Source of the DNA: DATBLZ01 sp036555065
GTDB lineage: Bacteria > Pseudomonadota > Gammaproteobacteria > Steroidobacterales > Rariloculaceae
DNA length: 13,399 bases
Direction: 5' to 3'
NCBI GenBank assembly: GCA_036555065.1
Contig: DATBLZ010000025.1
Location: 1 to 13,399, forward strand
Part shown: piece after piece, positions 5,251-12,107 of the stretch
Layout of the letters: each line of letters starts with the position of its first letter
Numbering within the stretch: the stretch's first letter is position 1
Notes under the pieces: generated by a model
Told to the model about the DNA's origin: nothing
What the model saw: the letters and a program-made list of their open reading frames with translations, nothing else
Databases searched by the model: none
Made by a program: the position numbers and the translations under genes

Positions 5251-7976
5251 CCCGTGTTCTGCATCCCGTTGGCGATGCCGTTGATGCTCGCAAGAAGCGC
5301 CGTGAGGACGTCGTCGTCTTGCCGACCGCCCTCGCGCCAACGTTGCAGCAAGCTCACCTGGAGCAGGCTCATCGGGTCCATATAGGGGTTCCTGAGCCGA
5401 ATGGCCCGGCGCAACGTATCGCTGCGCTCGAGCAGCTCGGCTTGCCGCGTGGCGCGCAGAACGAGCTCGACGGACCTCTCGAACTCGGCGCGGATGAGCG
5501 GAAAGAATTTCGCGTGCAGCGGCTCCGCGAGCTCCGAATACCGCGCCGCGACGTCGAGATCGACCTTCGCGAGCGCAATCTCGATTTCCGCGAGCACGAC
5601 GCGCGCGAACGACCACTCCGCGAACATCTGCTCGACCTCGGCGGGGCCGAACTTGTCGACGGCCGCGACCACGCCGGCCGCAAACCCAAACCACGACGGC
5701 AGCAACATGCGGTTCTGCGCCCACGCGAATTCGCGCTGGATTGCGCTCGACCCGTCGACGGCGTCCTCGTCGTACATTTTTTGCTTGTTCGTGCCGGCGC
5801 GCTCGAGCACGTCGATGGGCGTCGCCGCGCGAAAGTACGGCTCGAGATCGGCGGCATCGAACAACTCGCGGTATGCTCGGCTCGAGCCGGCCGCGATCAT
5901 GTTCATGATCTCTTGCCACCGGCCGTGGGGCTCGTGCCTCTTCGACTCCTGCGCAGTGACCCACAGCAACGAGCTCATCGTTTGCTCGAGCGTGCGCATC
6001 GCGATACCGCGCAGCCCATATTTCGCGTTGATGATCTCGCCTTCCTCGATCATTCGCAGGCGTCCGGCAACCGCGCCGTGCAGCGACGCCAACACGGCAT
6101 CGTGAAGGTGTCCGGCACTACGACTGATGGTTCCTCCGCGGCCGTGAAAGATGCTCACGCGGACGTCCTGCTCTTGCGCGACGTCGAGCAACCTCTGTTG
6201 CGCGATCCTGAGCGACCAGCAAACGGCGACCATGCCTCCACCTTCGCTGCTGTCGGCATAGCCGAGCATGACCACCTGCTGATTCCCGCGCGCGCGCAAG
6301 TGGCGCCGGTAGAGCTCGTCGCGCAACAGCGCGCGCAACGTCTCGGCGGCGTTCGCGAGGTCCTCGACCGTCTCGAAAAGCGGCGCGATATCGATCGGCA
6401 CATCCGCGCCTTGAGCCCCCAAATGGCCCCAGCGGGCGAGCAAGAGTGCCGACAGCACATCGTCGGGTCCGCGTGTCATGCCGACGACATACGGCCCGAT
6501 CGAAGCGCGCCCGTATTTTCGCCGACAGTGCGCGATCGTCTGAAAGACGCCGAGCACCTTACGCGCTTCGGCGTTCAAGGCCCCGCGCGGCGACTCGCGC
6601 CGCTCGAGAGCATCTCTGATCCGCGCCGCTCGGTCGTCGCCCGGAAGCGCGAGCCACTGAGGCTCCATCAAAGCCGTGCCGATGATGCGCCGCTGCACGT
6701 CGGCGTTCTGCCGCAAATCCATTGTCGCGAGATGGAACCCGAACGTCTGGGCGCGGCGCAGCAGGCGCTTGACCGCAAACAAGCCCGCGTTCTGTCCGTG
6801 GTGTGCACGCAGGCTCGAGGCGATGAGCTCGACGTCGGCGACGAAGTCATCGGGCGACTCGTAGGGAAAGGCGGCGTCGTCATAGGTGGCTTGTAAACGC
6901 GCCGCCATCAGGCGCAGAAAAACCCGGTACGGCATATTGCGGTGGCGCGCCGGCAGGGCGTTCGCGGCTTGCGGAAAGTGCCCTGCGTAGAGCGCGCTGC
7001 GCGTGCGCAGGTCCTCGTTCACGGCGATGCGCGTGTCGCTCTGGGTCAGCGCGCGAGCGAGCTCGCGGCATTCCTCGTAATAGAGCTCGAGCACGAGCGC
7101 GCGGTGGCGTGCGAGCGTCTCGCGGATGCTTTTCGCAGTGACGCTCGGATGTGCCGTCATGTCGCCGCCGACCCAGGATCCGAACTTCACGAGCACGGGC
7201 AGACGAACGCGCCGTGCCGCGCTCCCGTAAACGGTCACGAGCGCCTCCTCGAGGCTCTCATAGAGCGGCGGGATCACGCGGTAGAGCACGTCCGTAAGGA
7301 AAAACAGCAGATGCTCCGTCTCGGCCGTAACGCCCCGCTCGTGCGTCTCGTTCTCGGTTTGCCAGCCCGTCGTCATCTCTTGGCGGATCTGGCCGAGCGC
7401 TGCCGCGAGCTCCTGCGGCGTCATATACGGATCGAGCATTTCGACAAGGTGGCGGGCGATGTTTTGCTGCTTACGCAGCAGCGTCCGGCGCGTAACCGCT
7501 TTCGGCTGCCCCGTGAACACGGGCTCGACGACGATGCGCTCGATGACGCGCTCGAGCGCATTGAGATCGGTTCCAGCCGTCTGCAGGCGCTTGAGGACGT
7601 CGAGAAAACCGAACGGCTGCGGTGTCGATTTGTCTTGAAGGTATTCGCGGCGCCGGCGGATCCGGTGCACCTTCTCGGCCATGTTGACCATCTCGAAGTA
7701 GGTCGAGAACGCCCGGATGAACTCGCCCGCCGTGCGCGGCTCGAGTGCCGCGAGCAGGGCGTTGAGCTCGTGGAATGCAGCCTGATCGCCTTCACGATGG
7801 GCGATCGCCGCGCGTCTTGCGGCTTCGACGAGGTCGAACAGCGCCTCGCCGCCCTGCTCGCGGACGAGCTCGCCGACGAGCTCGCCCAGGCGGCGCACAT
7901 CGTCGCGCAAGGCCTTGTCCTTCTGCGCAAAAACGATGTCCGAGCGCAGGATGGGCTGTGGCTTGGGCGGGGACAT
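5247..7976 (-). CDS. phosphoenolpyruvate carboxylase homologue with a degenerate active site
   Basis: A 909-residue protein co-linear with bacterial PEP carboxylase, from the N-terminal helices to the usual C-terminus (GIANGMQNTG). Retained signatures: RRTLLRKQQ, MDLRQ (Arg422), PLFETVEDL, FHGRGG (His611, Arg613), Arg619, YGLRGIA, YFRAATP and AWAQNRMLLPSW. Several hallmark motifs are altered: VFTAHPTE reads VFTGQPKA (catalytic His now Gln157); YSDSxKD reads YADSSEG (Lys now Glu578); GGDxDGNP reads GGDMTAHP (270-277); SRGG reads SRSA; LRAIPW reads SSAIQR. I checked the first four against the DNA; they are not frameshift artefacts. An intact 2.7-kb frame argues for selection, so I call it a PEPC-family protein of uncertain activity. 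Start 7976 has GGAG ten bases upstream; longer starts (8060, 8090) run into the trp promoter/leader. A TACAAT box at 7997-8002 (minus strand) is a weak promoter candidate lacking a good -35. The stop overlaps the dehydrogenase start. Confidence 0.88.
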   Translation of the reverse strand: MSPPKPQPILRSDIVFAQKDKALRDDVRRLGELVGELVREQGGEALFDLVEAARRAAIAHREGDQAAFHELNALLAALEPRTAGEFIRAFSTYFEMVNMAEKVHRIRRRREYLQDKSTPQPFGFLDVLKRLQTAGTDLNALERVIERIVVEPVFTGQPKAVTRRTLLRKQQNIARHLVEMLDPYMTPQELAAALGQIRQEMTTGWQTENETHERGVTAETEHLLFFLTDVLYRVIPPLYESLEEALVTVYGSAARRVRLPVLVKFGSWVGGDMTAHPSVTAKSIRETLARHRALVLELYYEECRELARALTQSDTRIAVNEDLRTRSALYAGHFPQAANALPARHRNMPYRVFLRLMAARLQATYDDAAFPYESPDDFVADVELIASSLRAHHGQNAGLFAVKRLLRRAQTFGFHLATMDLRQNADVQRRIIGTALMEPQWLALPGDDRAARIRDALERRESPRGALNAEARKVLGVFQTIAHCRRKYGRASIGPYVVGMTRGPDDVLSALLLARWGHLGAQGADVPIDIAPLFETVEDLANAAETLRALLRDELYRRHLRARGNQQVVMLGYADSSEGGGMVAVCWSLRIAQQRLLDVAQEQDVRVSIFHGRGGTISRSAGHLHDAVLASLHGAVAGRLRMIEEGEIINAKYGLRGIAMRTLEQTMSSLLWVTAQESKRHEPHGRWQEIMNMIAAGSSRAYRELFDAADLEPYFRAATPIDVLERAGTNKQKMYDEDAVDGSSAIQREFAWAQNRMLLPSWFGFAAGVVAAVDKFGPAEVEQMFAEWSFARVVLAEIEIALAKVDLDVAARYSELAEPLHAKFFPLIRAEFERSVELVLRATRQAELLERSDTLRRAIRLRNPYMDPMSLLQVSLLQRWREGGRQDDDVLTALLASINGIANGMQNTG

Positions 7977-8034
7977 TTCGCGGCGGCTCCGGGGCGATTG
8001 TACCGCGGCCCGTATGGGCTTAGGCCTTGGTCGC

Positions 8035-8063
8035 TTGACCGCAACAGTGCTGCCCGACATACT
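8035..8063 (+). promoter_or_regulatory. sigma70-like promoter of the trp operon
   Basis: TTGACC (8035-8040) matches the -35 consensus at five of six bases, and CATACT (8058-8063) matches the -10 at four of six. The spacer is exactly 17 bp. Transcription would begin near 8070, about 20 bases before the ATG of the leader peptide at 8090. The position, just upstream of an attenuator, supports it. No experimentally defined operator was recognised. Confidence 0.6.
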
Positions 8064-8089
8064 GCCCCGCCATGACGGCAGCGCAGGCA

Positions 8090-8152
8090 ATGCTTTCCGG
8101 GAACACCCGCTGGTGGCGAAGACTCACAGCGGAGTGGCTCGCGCGCGCCTAA
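8090..8152 (+). CDS. trpL: trp operon leader peptide
   Basis: A 20-codon ORF upstream of trpE containing tandem tryptophan codons (8111-8116, in NTRWWRRL) and a third Trp codon at 8135-8137, ending in TAA at 8150-8152. Three Trp in 20 residues is the classic sign of a regulatory leader peptide whose translation measures charged tRNA-Trp. I chose the ATG at 8090 because the predicted transcription start near 8070 leaves it a short leader with a weak GCAGG ribosome-binding site. An in-frame ATG at 8072 would give 26 residues but would be nearly leaderless. The peptide itself is unlikely to have a further function. Confidence 0.82.
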   Translation: MLSGNTRWWRRLTAEWLARA

Positions 8153-8217
8153 GACCGATTTAGAACGTCTTTCGACTCTTGCAGGCCCATCTCCGCAGCA
8201 TCGGAGCTGGGCTTTTT
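8105..8217 (+). promoter_or_regulatory. ribosome-mediated trp transcription attenuator
   Basis: Four interacting segments can be read directly. Segment 1, CCGCTG (8107-8112, overlapping the Trp-Trp codons), pairs with CAGCGG (8127-8132). Segment 2, GCGGAGTGG (8129-8137), pairs with segment 3, CCATCTCCGC (8187-8196), through nine base pairs with one bulged U. Segment 3 also forms the 5' arm of the terminator with segment 4 (8202-8212). The structures are mutually exclusive. A ribosome stalled at the Trp codons covers segment 1, frees segment 2 to pair with 3, and prevents termination. With ample Trp the ribosome reaches the stop at 8150 and the terminator forms. The mechanism is inferred by analogy with the E. 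coli trp leader; the pairings are in the sequence. Confidence 0.8.
8185..8217 (+). terminator. intrinsic terminator of the trp attenuator
   Basis: GCCCATCTCCG (8185-8195) and CGGAGCTGGGC (8202-8212) form ten base pairs with one mismatch (8190 against 8207) around the loop CAGCAT. TTTTT follows directly (8213-8217), with a second T-run at 8220-8223. It lies 43 bases before the trpE start, so it must be conditional; a constitutive terminator here would silence the operon. Confidence 0.88.
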
Positions 8218-8259
8218 CGTTTTCTAAGGACTCGGTTTAGCGCAGTAGGATTCGCCATC

Positions 8260-9645
8260 ATGGAGTCACCATTCGATATCGCCGCCGACCTCGACACGCC
8301 GGTGTCGGCCTACCTCAAGCTCAAGGCCTTTCATCCGCGGTTCTTGCTCGAGAGCGTCGAAAGCGGCGAACGGCTCGCACGCTACTCGTTCATCGGCCTC
8401 GGTGAAGGCGCGCGGCTCGAGCTGCACGCCGATCGGCTGTTGTCGAACGGCGCCGCGGTCGCGCGGCCGAAGAGCTCGGCCGAGTGGCTCGCGTTCATGC
8501 GCACCGCGGTCGCCAGAAGCCCCGCGCTCAATCCCGCAATCGAGGGGATTCCGTTCACGGGCGGGCTCGTGGGTGCCGCCGGCTACGACGTCGTGCGCTA
8601 CTTCGAGCGGCTGCCGAAAAATCGCACCGAGCTTGCGGGACTGCCGCAAGCCGCATACGTCGCACCGACGTCGCTGCTCGTGTTCGACCATTTGACGCGG
8701 CGCGTCGCGCTCTTGCACTCGGGCAGCGAGCGCGAACGGCAAGCGCTGCGCGCCGAGGTCATTCAAGCGCTGCGCGGCGGCATCGACACACTGCCATCGA
8801 AGGGCGGCTTCTCGCCGGCCGAGGCGAGCTTCAGCAGGGCGGATTTCGTGGCCGCCGTCGCGCGCAGCAAGGAGCACATCACCGCCGGCGACATCTATCA
8901 GATCGTGCTGTCGGTGCGCTTCAGCGGGCGCACGAGCCTCGATCCCTTCCAAACTTATCGCGGCCTGCGCCTGCTGAATCCGTCGCCGTACATGTTCTTC
9001 TTCGAGCTCGGCGACCTCCGCGTTGCGGGCTCCTCGCCCGAAGCTCTCGTCGAGCTCGACCATCGCGAAGCCTCGCTGCGGCCGATCGCCGGCACGCGGC
9101 CGCGTGGGGCGACACCGGCCGATGACGTTGGCTTCGAGCACGAGCTCCTCGCCGACCCGAAAGAGAACGCCGAGCACGTCATGCTCGTCGATCTCGCGCG
9201 CAACGACTTGGGCCGCGTCGCGGAAGCCGGAACCGTGCACGTCGATCCGTACCGCAAGATCGAGCGCTACAGCCACGTCATGCACATCGTCAGCGGCGTC
9301 AACGGACGGCTCGCTCAGGGCCGGGACGCGTTCGACTTGTTCGCGGCGACGTTTCCGGCCGGCACGCTCGTCGGCGCGCCGAAGGTCCGCGCGATGGAGA
9401 TCATCGCGGGACTCGAGCCCGTCGCGCGCGGCTTGTACGGCGGCACGGTCGGATACTTCTCGAAGAACGGCAACATGGATCAGGCCATCACGATCCGCAC
9501 GATGGTGTTCCACGGCGACGAGTACAGCTTTCAAGCGGGCGCCGGCATCGTTGCCGACAGCGTGCCCGAACGTGAGCACGACGAGGTGCTCGCGAAAAGC
9601 GCGATCTTGCGGCGGGCGCTCGAGCTTGCCGAGGAGGGCCTGTGA
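8260..9645 (+). CDS. trpE: anthranilate synthase component I
   Basis: A 461-residue chorismate-utilising enzyme that makes anthranilate from chorismate with ammonia supplied by TrpG. The N-terminal domain carries the LLES motif (29-32), which in this family helps form the tryptophan feedback site. The C-terminal chorismate-binding domain shows GDIYQIVLSVRF, LLNPSPYMFFFE, SSPEALVE, the PIAGTRPRG block, LVDLARNDLGRV, PAGTLVGAPKVRAMEII and QAGAGIVADSVPEREHDE. Many homologues have Ser where this one has Val in GTLVGAPK. The ATG at 8260 has AGGA nine bases upstream; an upstream TTG (8179) would run through the attenuator terminator and is rejected. It is slightly short for the family but complete. 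It is the first structural gene of the attenuated operon; its stop overlaps the trpG start by four bases. Confidence 0.96.
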   Translation: MESPFDIAADLDTPVSAYLKLKAFHPRFLLESVESGERLARYSFIGLGEGARLELHADRLLSNGAAVARPKSSAEWLAFMRTAVARSPALNPAIEGIPFTGGLVGAAGYDVVRYFERLPKNRTELAGLPQAAYVAPTSLLVFDHLTRRVALLHSGSERERQALRAEVIQALRGGIDTLPSKGGFSPAEASFSRADFVAAVARSKEHITAGDIYQIVLSVRFSGRTSLDPFQTYRGLRLLNPSPYMFFFELGDLRVAGSSPEALVELDHREASLRPIAGTRPRGATPADDVGFEHELLADPKENAEHVMLVDLARNDLGRVAEAGTVHVDPYRKIERYSHVMHIVSGVNGRLAQGRDAFDLFAATFPAGTLVGAPKVRAMEIIAGLEPVARGLYGGTVGYFSKNGNMDQAITIRTMVFHGDEYSFQAGAGIVADSVPEREHDEVLAKSAILRRALELAEEGL

Positions 9646-10232
9646 GCGCGCGGTTGCTGTTGATCGACAACTACGATTCCTTCACGTACAACCTCGTGCA
9701 GGCGTTTTTGATTCTCGGCGCGCGCGTCGACGTCTATCGCAACGACGCGCTCTCAGTCGAGGCGGCGCTCGCGTTGAATCCCACGCATCTCGTCATCTCG
9801 CCGGGACCCGGGCGCCCCGAGGACGCCGGCAACTCGCTCGCGATGATCGGCGCATTCGCGGGCAAGGTTCCCGTGCTCGGCGTGTGCTTGGGCCACCAAG
9901 CGATCGTGCATCACTACGGCGGGCGCGTCGTCGGCGCCGCTTCGCTCATGCACGGCAAGACCTCGTGGGTACATCACGACGGCGCAGAGCTCTTCGCGGG
10001 GCTCCCGGATCCCTTCGAGGCCGGCCGGTATCACTCGCTCGCCGCAAGCCAGAAGCACATGCCCGAGGAGCTCATCGTCACGGCTAAAACCAACGAAGGC
10101 GAGATCATGGGCGTTCGCCACCGTACGCTCGCGGTCGCCGGAGTCCAGTTCCATCCCGAGAGCGTGTTGACGCCGAACGGACCGAAGATGCTCGAGAATT
10201 TCTTGGCGTTATCAGCGGACGCGCGGCGGTGA
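9642..10232 (+). CDS. trpG: anthranilate synthase component II, glutamine amidotransferase
   Basis: A 196-residue class I glutamine amidotransferase that hydrolyses glutamine and passes ammonia to TrpE. It begins with the typical LLLIDNYDSFTYNLVQ. The oxyanion block is SPGPGRPEDAG, the nucleophile is Cys82 in GVCLGHQ, and the remaining triad residues are His171 and Glu173 in QFHPES. The start is a GTG overlapping the trpE stop (GTGA), with a strong GAGGAGGG just upstream, so the two subunits are probably translationally coupled for balanced synthesis. PabA is the main alternative, since some organisms share one subunit between folate and Trp synthesis; the operon position favours TrpG. TrpG is separate here, not fused to TrpE or TrpD. 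Confidence 0.96.
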   Translation: MSARLLLIDNYDSFTYNLVQAFLILGARVDVYRNDALSVEAALALNPTHLVISPGPGRPEDAGNSLAMIGAFAGKVPVLGVCLGHQAIVHHYGGRVVGAASLMHGKTSWVHHDGAELFAGLPDPFEAGRYHSLAASQKHMPEELIVTAKTNEGEIMGVRHRTLAVAGVQFHPESVLTPNGPKMLENFLALSADARR

Positions 10233-10236
10233 GCGC

Positions 10237-11274
10237 ATGAGCGTGAAGCCCGCAGAGCTGCTCGCGAAGCTCGTCGCCGCCACCGACCTCGAGGAGAGCG
10301 AGGCGGGCGAGCTGCTGTGCGCGCTCGCGGCCGGCGCCGTCGAGCCGGCGCTTGCGGGCGGGCTCTTGATCGCGCTCAAGAACAAAGGTGAAAGCGCGGC
10401 CGAGATCCGCGGCTTCGCGCTCGCGATGCGCGCGCTCGCACAGAAGCCCAAGATCCCGCCGGGCAAGGCCTATGTCGACATCGTCGGCACGGGCGGCGAC
10501 GGCTCGGGCAGCTTGAATCTATCGACGGGAAGCGCGTTGCTCGCGGCGGCTTCCGGCCTATCGGTCGTCAAACATGGGAATCGCTCCGTCACGAGCCGTT
10601 CGGGGAGCGCCGATGTGCTCACCGCGCTCGGCATGGCCGTTCCGCTCGACGAGGAGGCTGTGGGCGCGGCGTTGCGCGAGCTCGGCTTCACGTTCCTATT
10701 CGCGCCGGCCTATCACCCTGCGATGAAGCAGATCGCGCCGATTCGCGCCGCGCTCGGCGTGCGCACCGTGTTCAACATCCTCGGGCCGTTGGTCAATCCT
10801 GCGGCGCCGCCGTTTCACGTGATCGGGGCGCCGAGCGAAAAAATCGCCGCGCTCATGGCCGACGCGCTCGCCGAAATGCCGCTCGAGCGGGCGTTCGTGA
10901 TTCACGGCGCAGAGGGGTGGGACGAGCCGACGCCGATCGGCCCGTTCCTCTGCTACGACGTTCGTTCGGGCAAAGTCGTGCGCACGACGCGCGACCCGGC
11001 GCAGGCGGGGCTCGCGCGCTGCACGGCAGCCGACCTCAAAGGCGCGGACGCCGCGCACAATGCCGCGCGTTTGCGCACCGCGCTCGAAGGAAACGACACC
11101 GCCGCGCATCGCGACGCGCTCGCGCTCGGCGCGGGCTTGGCGCTCGAGGTCACAGGCACGTGCCGCGATCTCGCGGAAGGAGTCGAGCGCGCCAAAGACG
11201 CGCTCGCCGACGACACCGCCGCGCGCTTACTCGAGCGCCTCGACGCATTCACAGCGAGGCTCAAGACCCGATGA
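10237..11274 (+). CDS. trpD: anthranilate phosphoribosyltransferase
   Basis: A 345-residue enzyme that transfers phosphoribose from PRPP to anthranilate, the second step of the Trp branch. The PRPP-binding glycine loop is GTGGDGSGSLNLST (84-97). The second signature is KHGNRSVTSRSGSADVLTAL (112-131). A third conserved block follows at FAPAYHPAMK and VRTVFNILGPLVNPA. The length matches stand-alone TrpD, and there is no amidotransferase domain. The ATG at 10237 lies four bases after the trpG stop. The 3' end overlaps the trpC start by four bases (ATGA). Codon use matches its neighbours, with a strong preference for the Leu codon CTC. Confidence 0.97.
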   Translation: MSVKPAELLAKLVAATDLEESEAGELLCALAAGAVEPALAGGLLIALKNKGESAAEIRGFALAMRALAQKPKIPPGKAYVDIVGTGGDGSGSLNLSTGSALLAAASGLSVVKHGNRSVTSRSGSADVLTALGMAVPLDEEAVGAALRELGFTFLFAPAYHPAMKQIAPIRAALGVRTVFNILGPLVNPAAPPFHVIGAPSEKIAALMADALAEMPLERAFVIHGAEGWDEPTPIGPFLCYDVRSGKVVRTTRDPAQAGLARCTAADLKGADAAHNAARLRTALEGNDTAAHRDALALGAGLALEVTGTCRDLAEGVERAKDALADDTAARLLERLDAFTARLKTR

Positions 11275-12107
11275 ACGCGGATTTCCTGAGCCGCATGGGA
11301 GATGCGAGCCGCGAGCGCGTGAGGCTCGCGCGCGCGCGCGAGCCCGAGGCGGCGTTGCTCGCGCGCGCGCAGGCGGCGCCGCCACCGCCGCCGCTGCGTC
11401 TCGGCGGCTTCGATGTCATCGCCGAGCTCAAGTTGCGCTCGCCAGCTGCGGGCACGCTCGCGTCGGCGGGCTTCGATCGGGGGAATCAAGTTAAGGCGTA
11501 CGCGCGTGCGGGCGCCGCCGCGGTTTCGATCTTGACCGAGCCCGACGAGTTCCAAGGCGATCTCGCGCATATGCGCGAGGCGGCGAAACTGCTCGAAGGC
11601 ACAGGCTGCCCCGTGATGCGCAAGGATTTCCTGACGGATACCTATCAAGTCATCGAGGCGCGCGCCGCGGGCGCAGGCGGTGTGCTCGTGATCGCGGCTC
11701 TCCTCGATGACGCGGAGCTCGACGCGCTCGTCGCCTGCGCCCGCGAGCTCGGGCTCTTCGTGTTGCTCGAAGCGTTCACGGCCGGCGATCTCGATCGTAT
11801 CGGCGCGCTCGAGTTGGATTCCGCGCGTGCGCCCGTGCTCGCGGGCGTGAACTGCCGAAACCTACGCGACTTGAGCGTGGACTTCACACGTTTCGCCGCG
11901 CTCGCGCCGCGCTTGCCCGCGCATCTACCGTGCGTCGCCGAAAGCGGCATCGAGAGCCCGGCCGCCGTCCGTACAGTCGCCGCGCTCGGATACCGGCTCG
12001 TGCTCGTCGGGTCCGCGCTCATGCGTCAGCGCGACCCGGCGGCAGCGGTGGTAGAGCTCCTTGCCGCGGGACGAGCGCTCGGCGGAGGCGAGCCGTCATG
12101 TTCGTGA
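11271..12107 (+). CDS. trpC: indole-3-glycerol phosphate synthase
   Basis: A 278-residue TIM-barrel enzyme that cyclises CdRP to indole-3-glycerol phosphate. Family residues are visible in order: the beta-1 block VIAELKLRSPAAG with the catalytic Glu/Lys pair (52, 54), CPVMRKDFLTDTYQVIEA (Lys118), LLEAFT (Glu167), GVNCRNL (Asn194) and CVAESGI (Glu224). The beta-1 block is somewhat divergent from the common AEIKRASPSKG. A run of five prolines (37-41) lies in the N-terminal extension. It is monofunctional; TrpF is encoded by the next gene, unlike the fused TrpC-TrpF of enteric bacteria. It starts on the trpD stop (ATGA) and overlaps trpF by ten bases. Confidence 0.95.
   Translation: MNADFLSRMGDASRERVRLARAREPEAALLARAQAAPPPPPLRLGGFDVIAELKLRSPAAGTLASAGFDRGNQVKAYARAGAAAVSILTEPDEFQGDLAHMREAAKLLEGTGCPVMRKDFLTDTYQVIEARAAGAGGVLVIAALLDDAELDALVACARELGLFVLLEAFTAGDLDRIGALELDSARAPVLAGVNCRNLRDLSVDFTRFAALAPRLPAHLPCVAESGIESPAAVRTVAALGYRLVLVGSALMRQRDPAAAVVELLAAGRALGGGEPSCS

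Noticed and set aside
4297..5964. A 555-residue minus-strand frame around the dehydrogenase
   Set aside because: The upstream 238 residues lie over the PEPC coding sequence in another frame, are Arg-rich and resemble no protein family. The dehydrogenase begins at the ATG at 5250.
7977..8090. Longer N-terminus (starts 8060 or 8090) for the PEPC homologue
   Set aside because: It would overlap the trp promoter and leader. The added residues are low-complexity basic sequence not expected in PEPC.
8179..8259. TTG start giving TrpE a 27-residue extension
   Set aside because: This extension would translate the attenuator terminator hairpin. The ATG at 8260 has a good AGGA and gives the normal TrpE N-terminus.
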